63,643 nucleotides of DNA from Methanolobus sp. GTDB taxonomy: Archaea > Halobacteriota > Methanosarcinia > Methanosarcinales > Methanosarcinaceae. The DNA lies in assembly GCF_030682845.1 (NCBI RefSeq), contig NZ_JAUXNK010000077.1, positions 1 through 63,643 of the forward strand. The letters run 5' to 3'. Under the pieces are notes generated by a model. The model was not told where the DNA came from and did not search any database. It saw only the letters and a list, made by a program, of their open reading frames with translations. The position numbers and the translations under genes are program-made. Positions 1 through 10,206 of the stretch are shown here, piece by piece. How positions within the stretch are numbered: the first letter of the stretch is position 1; each line of letters begins with the position of its first letter.

Positions 1-222
1 TGTTTTGGCCTTAATTCAACCTTATCACAGGTCCTTGAATTGAATGGTAGAAATGACATAGGGCGGCGTTCCCGCCGCATATAAAGCTATCGGAAAGCAT
101 TATTCTGTGTCCTATTCAAAATTAGTGAAGTACTGAATTTGCATTCATGAGGATTTCTGCAGATCTAAAAGTGCTTCACTTATATGCCTGCACTACCCAA
201 ACATAAGGATTGATGTGATGAA

Positions 223-891
223 ATGTATTCCGTGGATATGACAATATTTTTACTGGAAGAGTTTGATAAAACAATGCGCACTGCACAACTTCTGCCCTCT
301 CAGATGCCCATACTTGATGACCTTTCCCTTAACATGCAGAGATTAAGGGATAAAGGCGTGATTAACCTTCAGCAGGTGCATGACCTTCTCAAAAAGAAGG
401 AAAATTATCCTGCTGTTTCGAAGGACACAGGGATTCCTGAGGATTACCTTGTGATTCTCAACCGGATGGTCAACAGCTATATCGTAAAAATACTGCCTCT
501 AGAGAAGCTTGAAATATTTTCGCACGATGAACTGGAGATGCTTAAGAAACAGAACATTAAGAACACAAAGCAGTATTATGAAGCCTTTTCAAATGCAGGA
601 CCGAGAGATGTCCTCTCAGCTGTTACCGGTATCTTTGTATCGAGAATAGAATACGCTCTGTGTATCACGGACCTGTTGAGGATAAACGGAGTTGGGGTCG
701 GTTATGCCAAGATCCTTGAAGAGATAGGTGTGAAAAGCATCGGGGACTACAACAAGACATCTTCTGAAAAAATACTTTGCTCAGTTAATGCGTTAAATAA
801 GGAACGGGCCTTCACCAAGGCTACACTTGGCATCTCGGACATAGATTATTGCCGTCGCTTCTGCGAGAAACTGGACAAAGATATCGACTGA
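223..891 (+). CDS. Hypothetical protein with C-terminal helix-hairpin-helix-like segment
   Basis: I do not recognise this 222-residue soluble protein by name. Around residues 140-180 it carries a helix-hairpin-helix-like stretch (LLRINGVGVGYAKILEEIGV) of the kind found in DUF4332-type and DNA-binding HhH proteins, and an earlier, weaker copy is suggested around residues 85-120 (KLEIFSHDELEMLKKQNI). There is no signal peptide or membrane segment. The start is an ATG; an alternative in-frame ATG lies six codons in. It stands alone, with the next real gene convergent on the other strand. A nucleic-acid-binding role is possible, but that is inference from the fold-like motif only. Confidence 0.6.
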   Translation: MYSVDMTIFLLEEFDKTMRTAQLLPSQMPILDDLSLNMQRLRDKGVINLQQVHDLLKKKENYPAVSKDTGIPEDYLVILNRMVNSYIVKILPLEKLEIFSHDELEMLKKQNIKNTKQYYEAFSNAGPRDVLSAVTGIFVSRIEYALCITDLLRINGVGVGYAKILEEIGVKSIGDYNKTSSEKILCSVNALNKERAFTKATLGISDIDYCRRFCEKLDKDID

Positions 892-985
892 TAAACTAAG
901 ATGGTAGTTCTGGTGGGCATCCTGTAACAGTAAATAAATACGTAAATAAATTTAAGAAAGGTGCATGTGGCACTTGCTGCACAGC

Positions 986-1441
986 TCATTTACGGATATG
1001 TCTTCGCATTAAGTAAACGGCTGCCAGTAATCCGACAACTGCAACAATGGATTCAAATCCCGGAGATTGCTGCCCATCGGTTCTGTTGCTTACATTGTCA
1101 ATTCTTTCGCTCGCATTTCCAAGTCTCTCACTTGCATTACCAAGTCTCTCACTGCCATTTCCAGCTCTCTCGCTTACGTTACCTACTCTTTCACTGGCAG
1201 TATCAAGCCTTTCGCTTGCATTACCAATTCTCTCGCTTGCATTACCCACGTTTTCACTGGCACTACCAAGCCTATCACTTGCGTTACTAGCTTTTTCACT
1301 GGCGTTATCAAGTCTCTCACTTACATCACTGAATGTCCCGGTTACATTATCATTTAGAGAACTAAGTACAAATGACACCATAAGTAATCCTGAAACAATA
1401 AGCACTGCTAAAATCAATATGACAGGTAGTTTATGCTTCAT
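986..1441 (-). CDS. PGF-CTERM surface protein with heptad repeats
   Basis: The 151-residue product has an N-terminal hydrophobic segment (residues about 5-27), then about twelve 7-residue repeats of the pattern SERLGNA (residues about 41-124), then a C-terminal SPGFESIVAVVGLLAAVYL segment followed by RRHIRK. That tail fits the PGF-CTERM signal (Pro-Gly-Phe, hydrophobic helix, basic end), which in archaea is processed by the archaeosortase ArtA and linked to lipid anchoring at the cell surface. The heptads, with S/E/R/N positions and Asn-x-Ser sites (NAS), suggest an extended or coiled-coil, possibly N-glycosylated stalk. The opposite-strand reading frames here are repeat-driven shadows. Function beyond surface attachment is unknown. 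Confidence 0.75.
   Translation of the reverse strand: MKHKLPVILILAVLIVSGLLMVSFVLSSLNDNVTGTFSDVSERLDNASEKASNASDRLGSASENVGNASERIGNASERLDTASERVGNVSERAGNGSERLGNASERLGNASERIDNVSNRTDGQQSPGFESIVAVVGLLAAVYLMRRHIRK
1070..1321 (-). repeat. Tandem 21-bp coding repeat (heptads)
   Basis: About twelve 21-bp units encode the SERLGNA-like heptads of the surface protein. Units are imperfect at DNA level (for example ctcgcttgcattaccaa and ctcacttgcattaccaa on the plus strand). Such an array can expand or contract by slippage and so change stalk length in whole heptads without a frameshift. Confidence 0.75.
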
Positions 1442-1710
1442 ATCATCGCCCCAACTCCATATAAATAAAGTTGGTGATTAGATATTTAAGCGCTGCTAAT
1501 CTTAGTTCAATAAGAATGATATCGAAAACAAGTTAAAGGACAAAATGAAAACAAATAATCACAGTTGAAGCGTTCATTGCAGAATACCGGGAGATAAAAT
1601 AAATAGGTGCAGAGGCTTGAATGAAAATGGAAAGTAATTAGACAACACATTTATATTCTCTCACCTTAACTATACGAACTAATTATTCACTAAGTCTGGT
1701 CTTACTTTCA

Positions 1711-2493
1711 TTGAATCGTCAAGATCCAATTATTAAAGAATCAACCATCTTTCATTCTAAAATAACACTGTCACTTGGGGGAAAAAGAATAACCGACCAT
1801 GAGCCAATAAAATCAGATGCTGCCGTAAGTTCTAATGACGACTCACCGGAACAGAAGGAAAGCGAAGTGAATACGGAACATCAGGATGCAGTTAAGGAGC
1901 TCAATAATTTGGCTGCACTCTATCAATCCCAGGGCAAATACTCTGATGCTGAGCCTCTCTACCTTCGTTCATTGGAGATGAGAGAGAGCACATTGGGTCC
2001 GGATCATCCATCTGTAGCTACAAGTCTCATTGATCTGGCCGGACTCTACCAGGCCCAGGGTAAATATTCTGTTGTTGAACCTCTCTACCTTCGTGCATTG
2101 GAAATTACAGAGAGCACATTGGGTCCGGAAAATCCCTCTTTTGCTACAATTCTCAATAGCTTGGCTGTTATCTACAAAGCCCAGGGTAAATACCCTGATG
2201 CTGAACCTCTTTACCTTCGTTCATTGGGGATCAGGGAGAACGTACTGGGTCCGGAACATCCGGATGTAGTTGCAAGCCTGCGCAGTTTAGCCGGACTCTA
2301 CCATAATCAGGGCAAACATCTCAAGGCTAAAGAGGTGTATATTCGGGCAATCACAATAATCGACAAGAACAAAAGTGAAGGTCATCCCGACTCATTAAAG
2401 TGCTTCGAGAACTACGCCCATTTACTGGAGAAAATGGGACGAAAACGTGAGGCAGTCAAAATGCGCAATCGCGTTAAAAGAACACGTTTATAA
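1711..2493 (+). CDS. Tetratricopeptide repeat protein (kinesin light chain-type TPR)
   Basis: The 260-residue product holds four to five repeats of about 42 residues, each with the signature NNLAALYQSQGKYSDAEPLY followed by LRSLE and LGPDHPSVATSL, typical of TPR_10/TPR_12 (kinesin light chain or FxSxx-COOH-type) repeats; they run from residue about 64 to 250. TPRs make a superhelical protein-binding scaffold. The N-terminal 60 residues are polar and carry no recognised domain. The only start reaching the full frame is a TTG; an internal GTG near 1868 would give a protein that begins shortly before the repeats, so the start is uncertain. No partner gene is evident. The repeats are strikingly similar at DNA level, suggesting recent internal duplication. 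Confidence 0.7.
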   Translation: MNRQDPIIKESTIFHSKITLSLGGKRITDHEPIKSDAAVSSNDDSPEQKESEVNTEHQDAVKELNNLAALYQSQGKYSDAEPLYLRSLEMRESTLGPDHPSVATSLIDLAGLYQAQGKYSVVEPLYLRALEITESTLGPENPSFATILNSLAVIYKAQGKYPDAEPLYLRSLGIRENVLGPEHPDVVASLRSLAGLYHNQGKHLKAKEVYIRAITIIDKNKSEGHPDSLKCFENYAHLLEKMGRKREAVKMRNRVKRTRL

Positions 2494-2512
2494 AACGCGG
2501 ACACTTGTTGAA

Positions 2513-3031
2513 ATGAGCCGGAAAATCGTTTACATTGCTACGAGCCTTGATAGTTTTATCGCAAGAAAGAATGGCGATATCGATTGGCTGGAAGAAGACC
2601 CTTCTTATGACTACTACAATGAATTCATCAAAAATGTCGAAGTCATTCTGATGGGAGCCACTACCTATGAGAAAGTGATGTCCTTTGGGATTGACTGGCC
2701 TTACCCGGAACAGACATCCTATGTGTTCACCCACAAGAAGGACCATGCAGATGAAAGGAACATTAAATTCACTGATGAGGACATAATTTCTCTCGTGGAA
2801 AAACTCCAGACTGAAACCACCGGTGACATCTGGATAATGGGAGGAAGTGATCTCATTAACCAGTTCCTTAGAAAAGGCCTGGTGGACGAGATCGTAATAG
2901 GTATCCAGCCAATAATCCTGGGAGAAGGAATACCTTTGTTCACGCAACCGGATGAGATCAGACTGGAACTGACTAAAGTCAGTTCGTATGACAAGGGGAT
3001 GATTCAGGTTCATTATAACGTGATCGGATAG
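2513..3031 (+). CDS. Dihydrofolate reductase-fold protein (RibD C-terminal domain family)
   Basis: This 172-residue protein fits the DHFR/RibD C-terminal superfamily: N-terminal RKIVYIATSLDSFIARKNG, central ILMGATTYEKV, the NADPH-loop-like IWIMGGSDL and the late PIILGEGIPLF. Members are NADPH-dependent reductases, but stand-alone copies such as this (YwjB/YyaP type) mostly lack a proven substrate. The ATG at 2513 is chosen because homologous sequence begins with MSRKIVYIA; the frame is open further upstream into the end of the TPR gene. The TPR gene ends only 19 bp earlier, so the two may be co-transcribed. Methanogens use tetrahydromethanopterin or sarcinapterin, so a reductase of a pterin or an aminopyrimidine is possible but untested. 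Confidence 0.8.
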   Translation: MSRKIVYIATSLDSFIARKNGDIDWLEEDPSYDYYNEFIKNVEVILMGATTYEKVMSFGIDWPYPEQTSYVFTHKKDHADERNIKFTDEDIISLVEKLQTETTGDIWIMGGSDLINQFLRKGLVDEIVIGIQPIILGEGIPLFTQPDEIRLELTKVSSYDKGMIQVHYNVIG

Positions 3032-3460
3032 GAACCCGGATTCACATCCTTGTCAGGATTCCGGCTGACAACGATGACATTTTAACGTAAGATATCATCG
3101 AGTTCACACATAAGAAAATCTTCACTGCCTGATAGGCTCGGTCTTCCCGACTCTTCTCTTGCCGGTTATTACCAGAAAGGACGGCTTGCTTTTGTCAAGG
3201 AGAGACATGAGGGCGAGTTCTTTTTCCTTGCTGTATTGCATAATGATTATTTTTGTAATCATTATATTCATAATCGTTGTTTGGGGTGCAAGAACAGGTT
3301 TGCCTAATTATCAAATATAGGCCCTCGAAAACTATGCACAGTTCTTGAAAAGAATGAGAAGAAATCATGCAGCAAACAAAATACTCAGTCGTATAAAGAC
3401 TATAAAAGCAAAAAATAGGAATATTGCTTTAAAGTATAATAAAAAGTAAAAAAGACAATC
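3032..3460. other. Gene-free stretch between the reductase gene and argG
   Basis: About 430 bp with no convincing coding sequence. It is AT-rich toward its right end. I see no tRNA, repeat family or clear structured RNA in it. The only clear element borders it on the right: the argG terminator hairpin. Confidence 0.5.
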
Positions 3461-3478
3461 GTATGCCTTCCGGCATAC
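3461..3478 (-). terminator. Hairpin terminator after argG
   Basis: A perfect 7-bp inverted repeat (GTATGCC/GGCATAC) with a 4-nt loop lies 4 bp beyond the argG stop. Read on the minus strand it is followed by a T-rich tract (gattgtctttttta), which fits an archaeal oligo-T-dependent terminator for the carA-carB-argG transcript. Confidence 0.65.
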
Positions 3479-3482
3479 TATC

Positions 3483-4664
3483 TCACTTCCCAATTACTTT
3501 CTTGTACAATCTCGCTTGGAAGCCATGGTACTTGGCGTAACCTTCGGCGTCTTTCTGGTTGATGGTGGCGCTATCGAAGGATACCATGTCCTCGGAGTAG
3601 AGGGCGCAGGGGGAGCTGCGGGCCAGGATCATGACACTGCCTTTGTAGAGTTTGACTGTGACGGTTCCTGTGACACGCTCCTGGGTCTTGTCGATGAAGG
3701 CGTTCAGGTCGTGGTAGAGGGGCTCGTCGACAAGGCCGGAGTATGCAAGCTCGGACCACTGCTCGTCAACCATTTTCTTGAACTTGAGCTCGGCGCGGCT
3801 TAAGACCAGCTTTTCCAGGTCCTTGTGGGCTGTGAGCAGCACTGTGGCTGCGGGGTGCTCGTAGTTCTCACGGGCTTTAAGGCCGAGCACGCGGTCCTCG
3901 ATCATGTCCGTGCGGCCGACACCGTGGGAGCCTGCTATCTTATTGAGTTTCACGATGAGCTCCACGCCGCCCATCTTCGTTCCGTCAAGAGAGACGGGGA
4001 CACCTTTCTCGAAACCGATTACAAGGGTCTGTGCATCCGGTGCATTGACGGGGGAAACTGTCCACTGGTAGATCTCCTCCGGCGGGATGAAGGCAGGGTC
4101 TTCCAGCTTACCGCCCTCGATACTGCGGCTCCATATGTTCTCGTCAACACTCCATGGCTTTGCGGTTGTAACCGTCACGGGGATGCCGTGCTTCTTTGCA
4201 TATTCTATTTCCCACTCACGTGTGAGGTTCATATCCCTCATGGGTGCGACAACGTCCAGGTCGGTGAGCCTGAAAATAGCCTCGAACCTGAGCTGGTCGT
4301 TACCCTTGCCGGTGCATCCGTGTGCCAGTGCAACAGCATTTTCCTTCAGGGCGATCTCAACGACCTTCCTGGCAATGAGCGGACGGGCGATAGAAGTTCC
4401 CATCACATAGCCCTCATAGTCGCCATTGGCCTTGATCAGTGGGAAGATGTAATCCTGCACGAACTCATCACGCGCATCAATTGTGAAGTGCTTGTTGCTG
4501 ATCTTCTGCGCTTTCTCTTCAGCCTGCTTCACATCTTCTTCCGGCTGGCCCACATTCACAGCTACCGTAATGACCTCATCGTAGCCGTATTCCTCTTTAA
4601 GCAGCGGGATACACACGGATGTGTCAAGCCCGCCAGAATAAGCAAGTACTACTTTCTTTGACAT
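3483..4664 (-). CDS. argG: Argininosuccinate synthase
   Basis: ArgG joins citrulline and aspartate with ATP to give argininosuccinate, the penultimate arginine step, in the cytosol. The 393-residue length is normal for the family. The N-terminal PP-loop AYSGGLDTS (residues 8-16) binds ATP; the citrulline/aspartate-binding [13 protein letters not shown] and the later [14 protein letters not shown] are family hallmarks. It is the last gene of a minus-strand set: carB ends 35 bp upstream and carA precedes that, so carbamoyl phosphate supply and its downstream use are linked. A hairpin with a T-tract follows. The start ATG has no credible competitor. Confidence 0.97.
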   Translation of the reverse strand: MSKKVVLAYSGGLDTSVCIPLLKEEYGYDEVITVAVNVGQPEEDVKQAEEKAQKISNKHFTIDARDEFVQDYIFPLIKANGDYEGYVMGTSIARPLIARKVVEIALKENAVALAHGCTGKGNDQLRFEAIFRLTDLDVVAPMRDMNLTREWEIEYAKKHGIPVTVTTAKPWSVDENIWSRSIEGGKLEDPAFIPPEEIYQWTVSPVNAPDAQTLVIGFEKGVPVSLDGTKMGGVELIVKLNKIAGSHGVGRTDMIEDRVLGLKARENYEHPAATVLLTAHKDLEKLVLSRAELKFKKMVDEQWSELAYSGLVDEPLYHDLNAFIDKTQERVTGTVTVKLYKGSVMILARSSPCALYSEDMVSFDSATINQKDAEGYAKYHGFQARLYKKVIGK

Positions 4665-4699
4665 ATTATCTGGTCCTGAAACTGATTAAGAACTAGCCA

Positions 4700-7600
4700 T
4701 CATTTAACTATCTCTTTATGGTATTCATTGATGGACTTTACAGTCCCTTCGCCCAATTTCATCGAAGTTATCGCGGAGGCTGCTGCAAGTGCTGCCTGGA
4801 TGGTCGTGATGTATGGCACCTTGAAGTCCACAGCCGCACGGCGTATCCTGGAACCGTCCTTACGCGCCTGCTTGTTGGTAGGCGTGTTTATAACAAGAGC
4901 AACCTCGTCCCTGCGCATCATATCAATGACATTGGGGCTGCCGTCATGAACCTTCTTTATGATGCCCATCTCAATACCGTTCTTTTCAAGGAACTCGGCG
5001 GTGCCTTTGGTACCGACAAGCTCTATTCCTGCAATCTTGAGCTTGCGTGCAACTTCCAGCAATTGTTCTTCATCCACATTCCTAATGGACATGAACACCT
5101 TGCCAGTAAGGGGCAGTATGTTATCAGCGCTGAGCTGAGCCTTGAAGAAAGCACGCCCGTAATCATAGTCAATGCCCATTACCTCTCCGGTACTCTTCAT
5201 CTCCGGCCCGAGCACAGGATCGGCACCTGGCAGTTTATCAAACGGAAGCAGTACTTCCTTTACAGCGACATGCCCGATCTTTGGCTCTTTCTCCAGGTTG
5301 TACCCCAAATCCTTCAGGCTGTTGCCAATGATTACCTGTGCCGCTATCTTTGCCAGCGGCAGTCCGACTGCCTTTGATACGAAAGGTATTGTCCTGCTTG
5401 AACGCGGATTTGCCTCAAGGACATAGACAATGTCACCCTTTTTGGCCATCTGGAGGTTTACCAGACCTTTCACATTCAGTGCAAGTGCTATCTTGCGTGT
5501 GTAGTCGCGCACGATCTCCAGCGTTTCCTCGGAAAGGGACTGCGGCGGGATAACACATGCAGAGTCGCCTGAGTGGACACCTGCTTCCTCAATGTGTTCC
5601 ATGATGGCACCAATAAGAACATCCTTGCCATCACAAACGGCATCGACATCTATCTCCACCGCACTTTCAAGGAAATCGTCAATGAGGACCGGATGTTCCG
5701 GAGACACTTTTACAGCTTCGCGCATGTAGCGCTCCAGGTCATTATTGTCATAGATTATTTCCATTGCCCTGCCTCCAAGTACATAGGAAGGCCTGACAAG
5801 CACAGGATAACCGATGCGTGCCGCGATCTCGACCGCCTGGGCCTGTGACTTTGCATAACCTGCATCCGGCTGCCTGATGCCCAGTTGCTGCATCAGATGG
5901 TTGAATTTCTCACGGTCCTCAGCTACGTCTATGTCAGTAGGAGAAGTACCGAGTATAACAGTATCGAGGTCCTCACGCCTCTTAAGCTCCTTCTCAAGCG
6001 GCATTGCAAGATTGATGGATGTCTGGCCACCGAACTGCACAAGCACACCGTAGGGCTTTTCTTTTTCAATTACATTCATCACATCTTCAAGGGTAAGCGG
6101 CTCAAAGAACAGCTTGTCAGAAGTATCGTAGTCAGTAGAAACGGTCTCAGGGTTATTATTGATGATCTGGGCCTCTATGCCCTGTTCCCTTATCGCCGTC
6201 ACTGCGTGCACAGTACAGTAATCGAACTCTATGCCTTGGCCTATCCTTATGGGTCCCGAGCCCAGTATAATTATTTTCTTGCGGTCAGTGGGCTGTAATT
6301 CACACATAGTCTCATAGCAGGAGTAATAATATGGAGTTGCAGCTGCAAATTCCGCAGAGCATGTATCTACCATCTTGTAGGTGGTGATTATTCCTGCTTC
6401 CCGTCTCAGGTCGTTGATATCTTCCCGGGTCCTGCCGGTATGATTTGCGATCTTGGAGTCAGTGAAACCCATACGCTTGCTGCGCCGTAGAAGATCTAAG
6501 GACAGTTCACCTGACTTTGCGTTCTCATGCAGGGCATTTTCCATGTCCACTATGTTCTTGATCTTCTTGATGAAGAAAACATCTATTCCTGTCAGATGGG
6601 AAACCTCTTCGACGGTGAACCCGTTTCGAAGAGCATAGTAAATAACGAACAGCCTTTCACTGGTAGGGGTTTGCAGCAGGGTCCTGACCTCGCTGCTGCT
6701 CCATTCATCGGAACCAAGATCCATCTTGATATCGAGGGAACGGATAGCTTTCTGCAGGGACTCTTCTATTGTGCGACCGATAGCCATTACCTCACCGGTG
6801 CTCTTCATCGCGGTTGTAAGCGTCTTGTCTGCGTTGACGAACTTATCGAAAGGCCACCTGGGTATCTTGGTAACAACGTAGTCAATGGTCGGCTCAAAGG
6901 AAGCCGGTGTCTGTTTTGTAACGTTGTTGAGTATCTCGTCAAGCTTCATACCAAGAGCGATCTTTGCTGTCACCCTGGCTATCGGGTAGCCGGTTGCCTT
7001 TGAGGCAAGTGCAGATGAGCGGGAGACACGGGGATTGACCTCAACTATCCTGTAGTCGCCATCCTTGAGGGCGAACTGGATATTACAGCCTCCTTCAATA
7101 CCAAAAGTGCGTATGATCTTTATAGCTGCAGTCCTGAGCATCTGGTGCTCCTGGTCATTAAGGGTCTGTGAGGGTGTTACCACAATGGATTCACCTGTGT
7201 GGACTCCCATGGGGTCCAGGTTCTCCATGTTACAAATGACTATGCAGGTGTCATTTGAATCACGCATGACCTCATACTCGAACTCTTTCCATCCGAGTAC
7301 GCTTTCCTCTATAAGCACCTGGTGGATCCGGCTGCGCCTAAGTCCCCTCTCACATATCTCAAGGAGTTCCTCCCGGGTATGGGCAATACCGCCGCCTGCG
7401 CCTCCAAGGGTATATGCGGGACGGATGATGAGCGGAAGGCCAAGTTCATCAATGACCTCTTCAGTTTCCTTCAGTGATGACACTGCCCTGCTGCGCGGGA
7501 CCTTTTCTCCTATCCTCTGCATGGTCTGCTTGAACAGCTCACGGTCCTCTGTGTTCTTTATAGCATCAAGGGATGTACCCAGTAATTTCACCCCATACTT

Positions 7601-7927
7601 TTCCAGGATGCCGTGTTCTGCAAGTTCACTGGTCAGATTAAGTCCGGTCTGCCCACCGATACCCGCAATGATACCGTCGGGCCTTTCCTTCTCGATTATC
7701 TTCTCAATGGACCTGTAGTCAAGAGGCTCGATGTAAACGGCATCGGCCATCTCGGGATCTGTCATGATGGTTGCCGGGTTAGAGTTCACAAGTACGACCT
7801 TGATCCCTTCCTCCCTGAGGGACCTGCATGCCTGGCTGCCAGAGAAGTCAAACTCTGCCGCCTGGCCTATTGTTATCGGCCCTGAGCCGATTAAAAGTAC
7901 TTTTTTGATATCTTCACGTTTTGGCAT
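4700..7927 (-). CDS. carB: Carbamoyl-phosphate synthase large subunit
   Basis: CarB makes carbamoyl phosphate from bicarbonate, ammonia (delivered from CarA) and two ATP, feeding arginine and pyrimidine synthesis. At 1075 residues it is a full-length, unsplit enzyme; several thermophilic archaea have it divided, this one does not. Two homologous ATP-grasp halves are visible: the first starts [19 protein letters not shown] near residue 10, the second [19 protein letters not shown] near residue 556. The C-terminal 130 residues (from about [13 protein letters not shown]) form the MGS-like allosteric domain. It begins 3 bp after the carA stop, so the two are translationally coupled and probably made in fixed ratio. 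Confidence 0.98.
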   Translation of the reverse strand: MPKREDIKKVLLIGSGPITIGQAAEFDFSGSQACRSLREEGIKVVLVNSNPATIMTDPEMADAVYIEPLDYRSIEKIIEKERPDGIIAGIGGQTGLNLTSELAEHGILEKYGVKLLGTSLDAIKNTEDRELFKQTMQRIGEKVPRSRAVSSLKETEEVIDELGLPLIIRPAYTLGGAGGGIAHTREELLEICERGLRRSRIHQVLIEESVLGWKEFEYEVMRDSNDTCIVICNMENLDPMGVHTGESIVVTPSQTLNDQEHQMLRTAAIKIIRTFGIEGGCNIQFALKDGDYRIVEVNPRVSRSSALASKATGYPIARVTAKIALGMKLDEILNNVTKQTPASFEPTIDYVVTKIPRWPFDKFVNADKTLTTAMKSTGEVMAIGRTIEESLQKAIRSLDIKMDLGSDEWSSSEVRTLLQTPTSERLFVIYYALRNGFTVEEVSHLTGIDVFFIKKIKNIVDMENALHENAKSGELSLDLLRRSKRMGFTDSKIANHTGRTREDINDLRREAGIITTYKMVDTCSAEFAAATPYYYSCYETMCELQPTDRKKIIILGSGPIRIGQGIEFDYCTVHAVTAIREQGIEAQIINNNPETVSTDYDTSDKLFFEPLTLEDVMNVIEKEKPYGVLVQFGGQTSINLAMPLEKELKRREDLDTVILGTSPTDIDVAEDREKFNHLMQQLGIRQPDAGYAKSQAQAVEIAARIGYPVLVRPSYVLGGRAMEIIYDNNDLERYMREAVKVSPEHPVLIDDFLESAVEIDVDAVCDGKDVLIGAIMEHIEEAGVHSGDSACVIPPQSLSEETLEIVRDYTRKIALALNVKGLVNLQMAKKGDIVYVLEANPRSSRTIPFVSKAVGLPLAKIAAQVIIGNSLKDLGYNLEKEPKIGHVAVKEVLLPFDKLPGADPVLGPEMKSTGEVMGIDYDYGRAFFKAQLSADNILPLTGKVFMSIRNVDEEQLLEVARKLKIAGIELVGTKGTAEFLEKNGIEMGIIKKVHDGSPNVIDMMRRDEVALVINTPTNKQARKDGSRIRRAAVDFKVPYITTIQAALAAASAITSMKLGEGTVKSINEYHKEIVK

Positions 7928-7930
7928 CGT

Positions 7931-9025
7931 TTACTTCCTCCCTGCAAGTTTCAAAACCTTGTCAAAGAAAAGCTTTTCGGTATCCATCGGACCCGGATGT
8001 GCGTCAGGGTGATACTGCACGCTGAACATGTCGAGATAATTGTGGGATATTCCCTCAACGGTCTTGTCGTTAGCGTTAACCTGTGTCACCTGGACATCTG
8101 CCTCCTCAAATGAGTTTGGGTCCACTGCAAAACCATGATTCTGGGATGTGATGTACACTATGCCTGTTTCAAAGTCCTTGACCGGCTGGTTCGCGCCCCT
8201 GTGGCCAAACTTCAGCTTGTAGGTATCTCCACCAAGTGCCAGGGATATGATCTGGTGCCCAAGGCAGATACCAACTATCGGCAGTTCGCCCGCAAGCTCT
8301 TTAACGGCTTTTATCCCGTCTGCCGCTGCCTGCGGGTCTCCGGGACCGTTGGACAGGAAGAGCACATCGGGTTCATAAGAACTGATCTGCGAAGGTGATG
8401 TGCTCGCCGGCACTACAGTGACATCCATGCCACGGGCCAGCAGGCTTTTTTCTATGCTCAGTTTCCTTCCGAAATCCATGAGCACTACATTTACCGGGTT
8501 ATTGGGATCACGCAAAGGACTTTCTATCCTGAAAGGCTGTGGACAGGTAACTTTTGATATAAGGTCAAGCTCTGAGATACTTGGCAGTTCCCTGGCAAGC
8601 CTTACAGCTTCTTCACCATCATCACTGCCATTTATAAGGGCTGAGCGCATTGTACCATATTCACGGCTCTTGATAGTGAGCATACGTGTATCCACACCTG
8701 AGATGCCGGGTTTCCCCGCATCTTCCATTAACTTGAAGATCGTCTTCTTCGAAAGGTAATGGGACGGCTCCAGGCACTCTTCCCTTATAACAAGGCCTTC
8801 TGCCTTGACGCCGTCTGACTCAAAACAGCTTTCGCTGACACCGTAATTACCAATTAGTGGATAAGTGAACATGAGGATCTGACCCTTATATGACGGATCG
8901 GTCAAAGCCTCCTCATAACCTGTATATTGAGTGGTGAAAACAAGTTCCCCGGTAACGATACCTTCGGCACCGAATCCGGTGCCTTTAATAATTGTCCCAT
9001 CTTCTAAGCCTAGTACTGCATTCAT
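7931..9025 (-). CDS. carA: Carbamoyl-phosphate synthase small subunit
   Basis: CarA hydrolyses glutamine and passes ammonia to CarB. The 364-residue product has the N-terminal CarA domain (about 1-150) and a class I glutamine amidotransferase domain (about 178-360) with the nucleophile elbow VGICLGHQI, placing the catalytic Cys at residue 254, and His339 in QYHPDAHPGP. The usual HPE triad reads HPD here, so Asp341 replaces the common Glu; this is conservative and the enzyme is probably active. It is the first gene of the carA-carB-argG set. Confidence 0.97.
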   Translation of the reverse strand: MNAVLGLEDGTIIKGTGFGAEGIVTGELVFTTQYTGYEEALTDPSYKGQILMFTYPLIGNYGVSESCFESDGVKAEGLVIREECLEPSHYLSKKTIFKLMEDAGKPGISGVDTRMLTIKSREYGTMRSALINGSDDGEEAVRLARELPSISELDLISKVTCPQPFRIESPLRDPNNPVNVVLMDFGRKLSIEKSLLARGMDVTVVPASTSPSQISSYEPDVLFLSNGPGDPQAAADGIKAVKELAGELPIVGICLGHQIISLALGGDTYKLKFGHRGANQPVKDFETGIVYITSQNHGFAVDPNSFEEADVQVTQVNANDKTVEGISHNYLDMFSVQYHPDAHPGPMDTEKLFFDKVLKLAGRK

Positions 9026-9117
9026 TGTAAGAACCTGCGTCTACATGTAAGGAATAGGCTATAAGTATTGCGATGGGATCACGGGATTGACCGTCACAGA
9101 TTAAAAAAAAAAGGGAA

Positions 9118-10197
9118 CTATCTGATCTTCCTTAGGAAAGAATAGACTATACCCGATACTATCACAAAAGATATTAATAAGATAGATATGATGAACTTTT
9201 TAGGTTCTTCTGTTGCAAAGGCTCTGACTGTGTTTATATAGGGACTTATTTCCGCAACACTTTCTTCTTCCAGGTATTCTACGGTAGCAGCCTGTTCAGA
9301 TTTCTCGACACGTAGCTTTAGCACCCATAGATTATACTCGCCCCCCTCATTGGAAATGTAAGCTATACGACTGCCTTCTGGACTCCATGCAGGTGATCTT
9401 TCGCTTGAGTTCTCCATTGTGAGCTTTTTCATGCCCGTTCCATCTGTGCGCATGATCCACAGGTCATAGCTGCCATCCCTGTCGGATGAGAATACAATCA
9501 TATCACCCTGGGGACTGTATGAGGGTTCGGTATTATTGAATTCATCATCAGTCAGGCGTGTTGCTTTAACAGCATCTGGCTCCTGGGTGTATATGTCACC
9601 TCCGAGAGAATATAACAGCCTGGTTCCGTCCGGGCTCCAGGTTGGGGAAGCTTCGTCACCTTTATCATCTGTGATCTGAACACTTTTCCTGCTGTTGATA
9701 TCCATGATCCATATATCATAGTTACCGGAAATTTTGGAAACATAAGCTAAGCTGCGACCGTCAGGACTTACTGAGGGTTCTCTCGAATCGGACGTCCCGG
9801 TCAGTTTCACATTATTGCTGCCATCAGCATTCATCACATGCAGACTGATATAACGGGCTGAGTATGCAGTCCTGCTTTCAGTGGCATAATATATCTTACT
9901 GCCATCCTGATTGAATACCGGGTCTCCGGACCATGCGAGAGTGTCATAGAGTTTTTTTGTACCCGAACCGTCCGCATTCATAACCCATATTCCCTGATTA
10001 TAGGCATAGGTTAATTTATTGCCATCCGGGCTCCACGATGGATGATTGTACCCTTTACCATCTGTCAGCCTTATGTCCTCGTCTACAATAATAGCTCCTG
10101 CTCCGCATGCCAGTGGTAGCAACAGCGATAATGCCAGAAATATGAATAAGATATCCAGACAATATCTTGTTTTTGTGAAAGACAAATGAATTTGCAT
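9118..10197 (-). CDS. Secreted TolB-like PD40 beta-propeller protein, membrane-anchored
   Basis: The 359-residue product has an N-terminal hydrophobic signal (residues about 12-32, ending near CGAGAIIV), then at least six PD40/WD40-like blades with the core SPDGxxLxY (for example PSWSPDGNKLTYAY, PSVSPDGRSLAYVS, PAWSPEGSRIAYIS), then a C-terminal membrane helix (IISILLISFVIVSGIVYSFL) and a basic end. It is therefore an extracytoplasmic propeller tethered by its C-terminus. In bacteria TolB propellers dock to envelope complexes; archaeal members have no assigned role. The start lies 9 bp after the gatE stop, but an AT-rich TATA-like run sits inside the last codons of gatE, so separate transcription is possible. 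Confidence 0.8.
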   Translation of the reverse strand: MQIHLSFTKTRYCLDILFIFLALSLLLPLACGAGAIIVDEDIRLTDGKGYNHPSWSPDGNKLTYAYNQGIWVMNADGSGTKKLYDTLAWSGDPVFNQDGSKIYYATESRTAYSARYISLHVMNADGSNNVKLTGTSDSREPSVSPDGRSLAYVSKISGNYDIWIMDINSRKSVQITDDKGDEASPTWSPDGTRLLYSLGGDIYTQEPDAVKATRLTDDEFNNTEPSYSPQGDMIVFSSDRDGSYDLWIMRTDGTGMKKLTMENSSERSPAWSPEGSRIAYISNEGGEYNLWVLKLRVEKSEQAATVEYLEEESVAEISPYINTVRAFATEEPKKFIISILLISFVIVSGIVYSFLRKIR

Positions 10198-10206
10198 TAA
10201 AATATA

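Noticed and set aside
1070-1321. Possible CRISPR-like array
   Set aside because: The repeats are contiguous 21-bp coding units with no unique spacers.
1047-1481. Plus-strand frames over the heptad-repeat gene (also 961-1290 and 1067-1357)
   Set aside because: They are low-complexity by-products of the 21-bp repeats read on the wrong strand; the minus-strand frame has a signal helix and a PGF-CTERM tail.
3825-4661. Long plus-strand frame of 278 codons opposite argG
   Set aside because: It lies wholly within argG on the other strand and has no recognisable domain.
7065-7718. Plus-strand frame of 217 codons opposite carB
   Set aside because: Serine/proline-rich shadow of the carB coding strand, which is full length and conserved.
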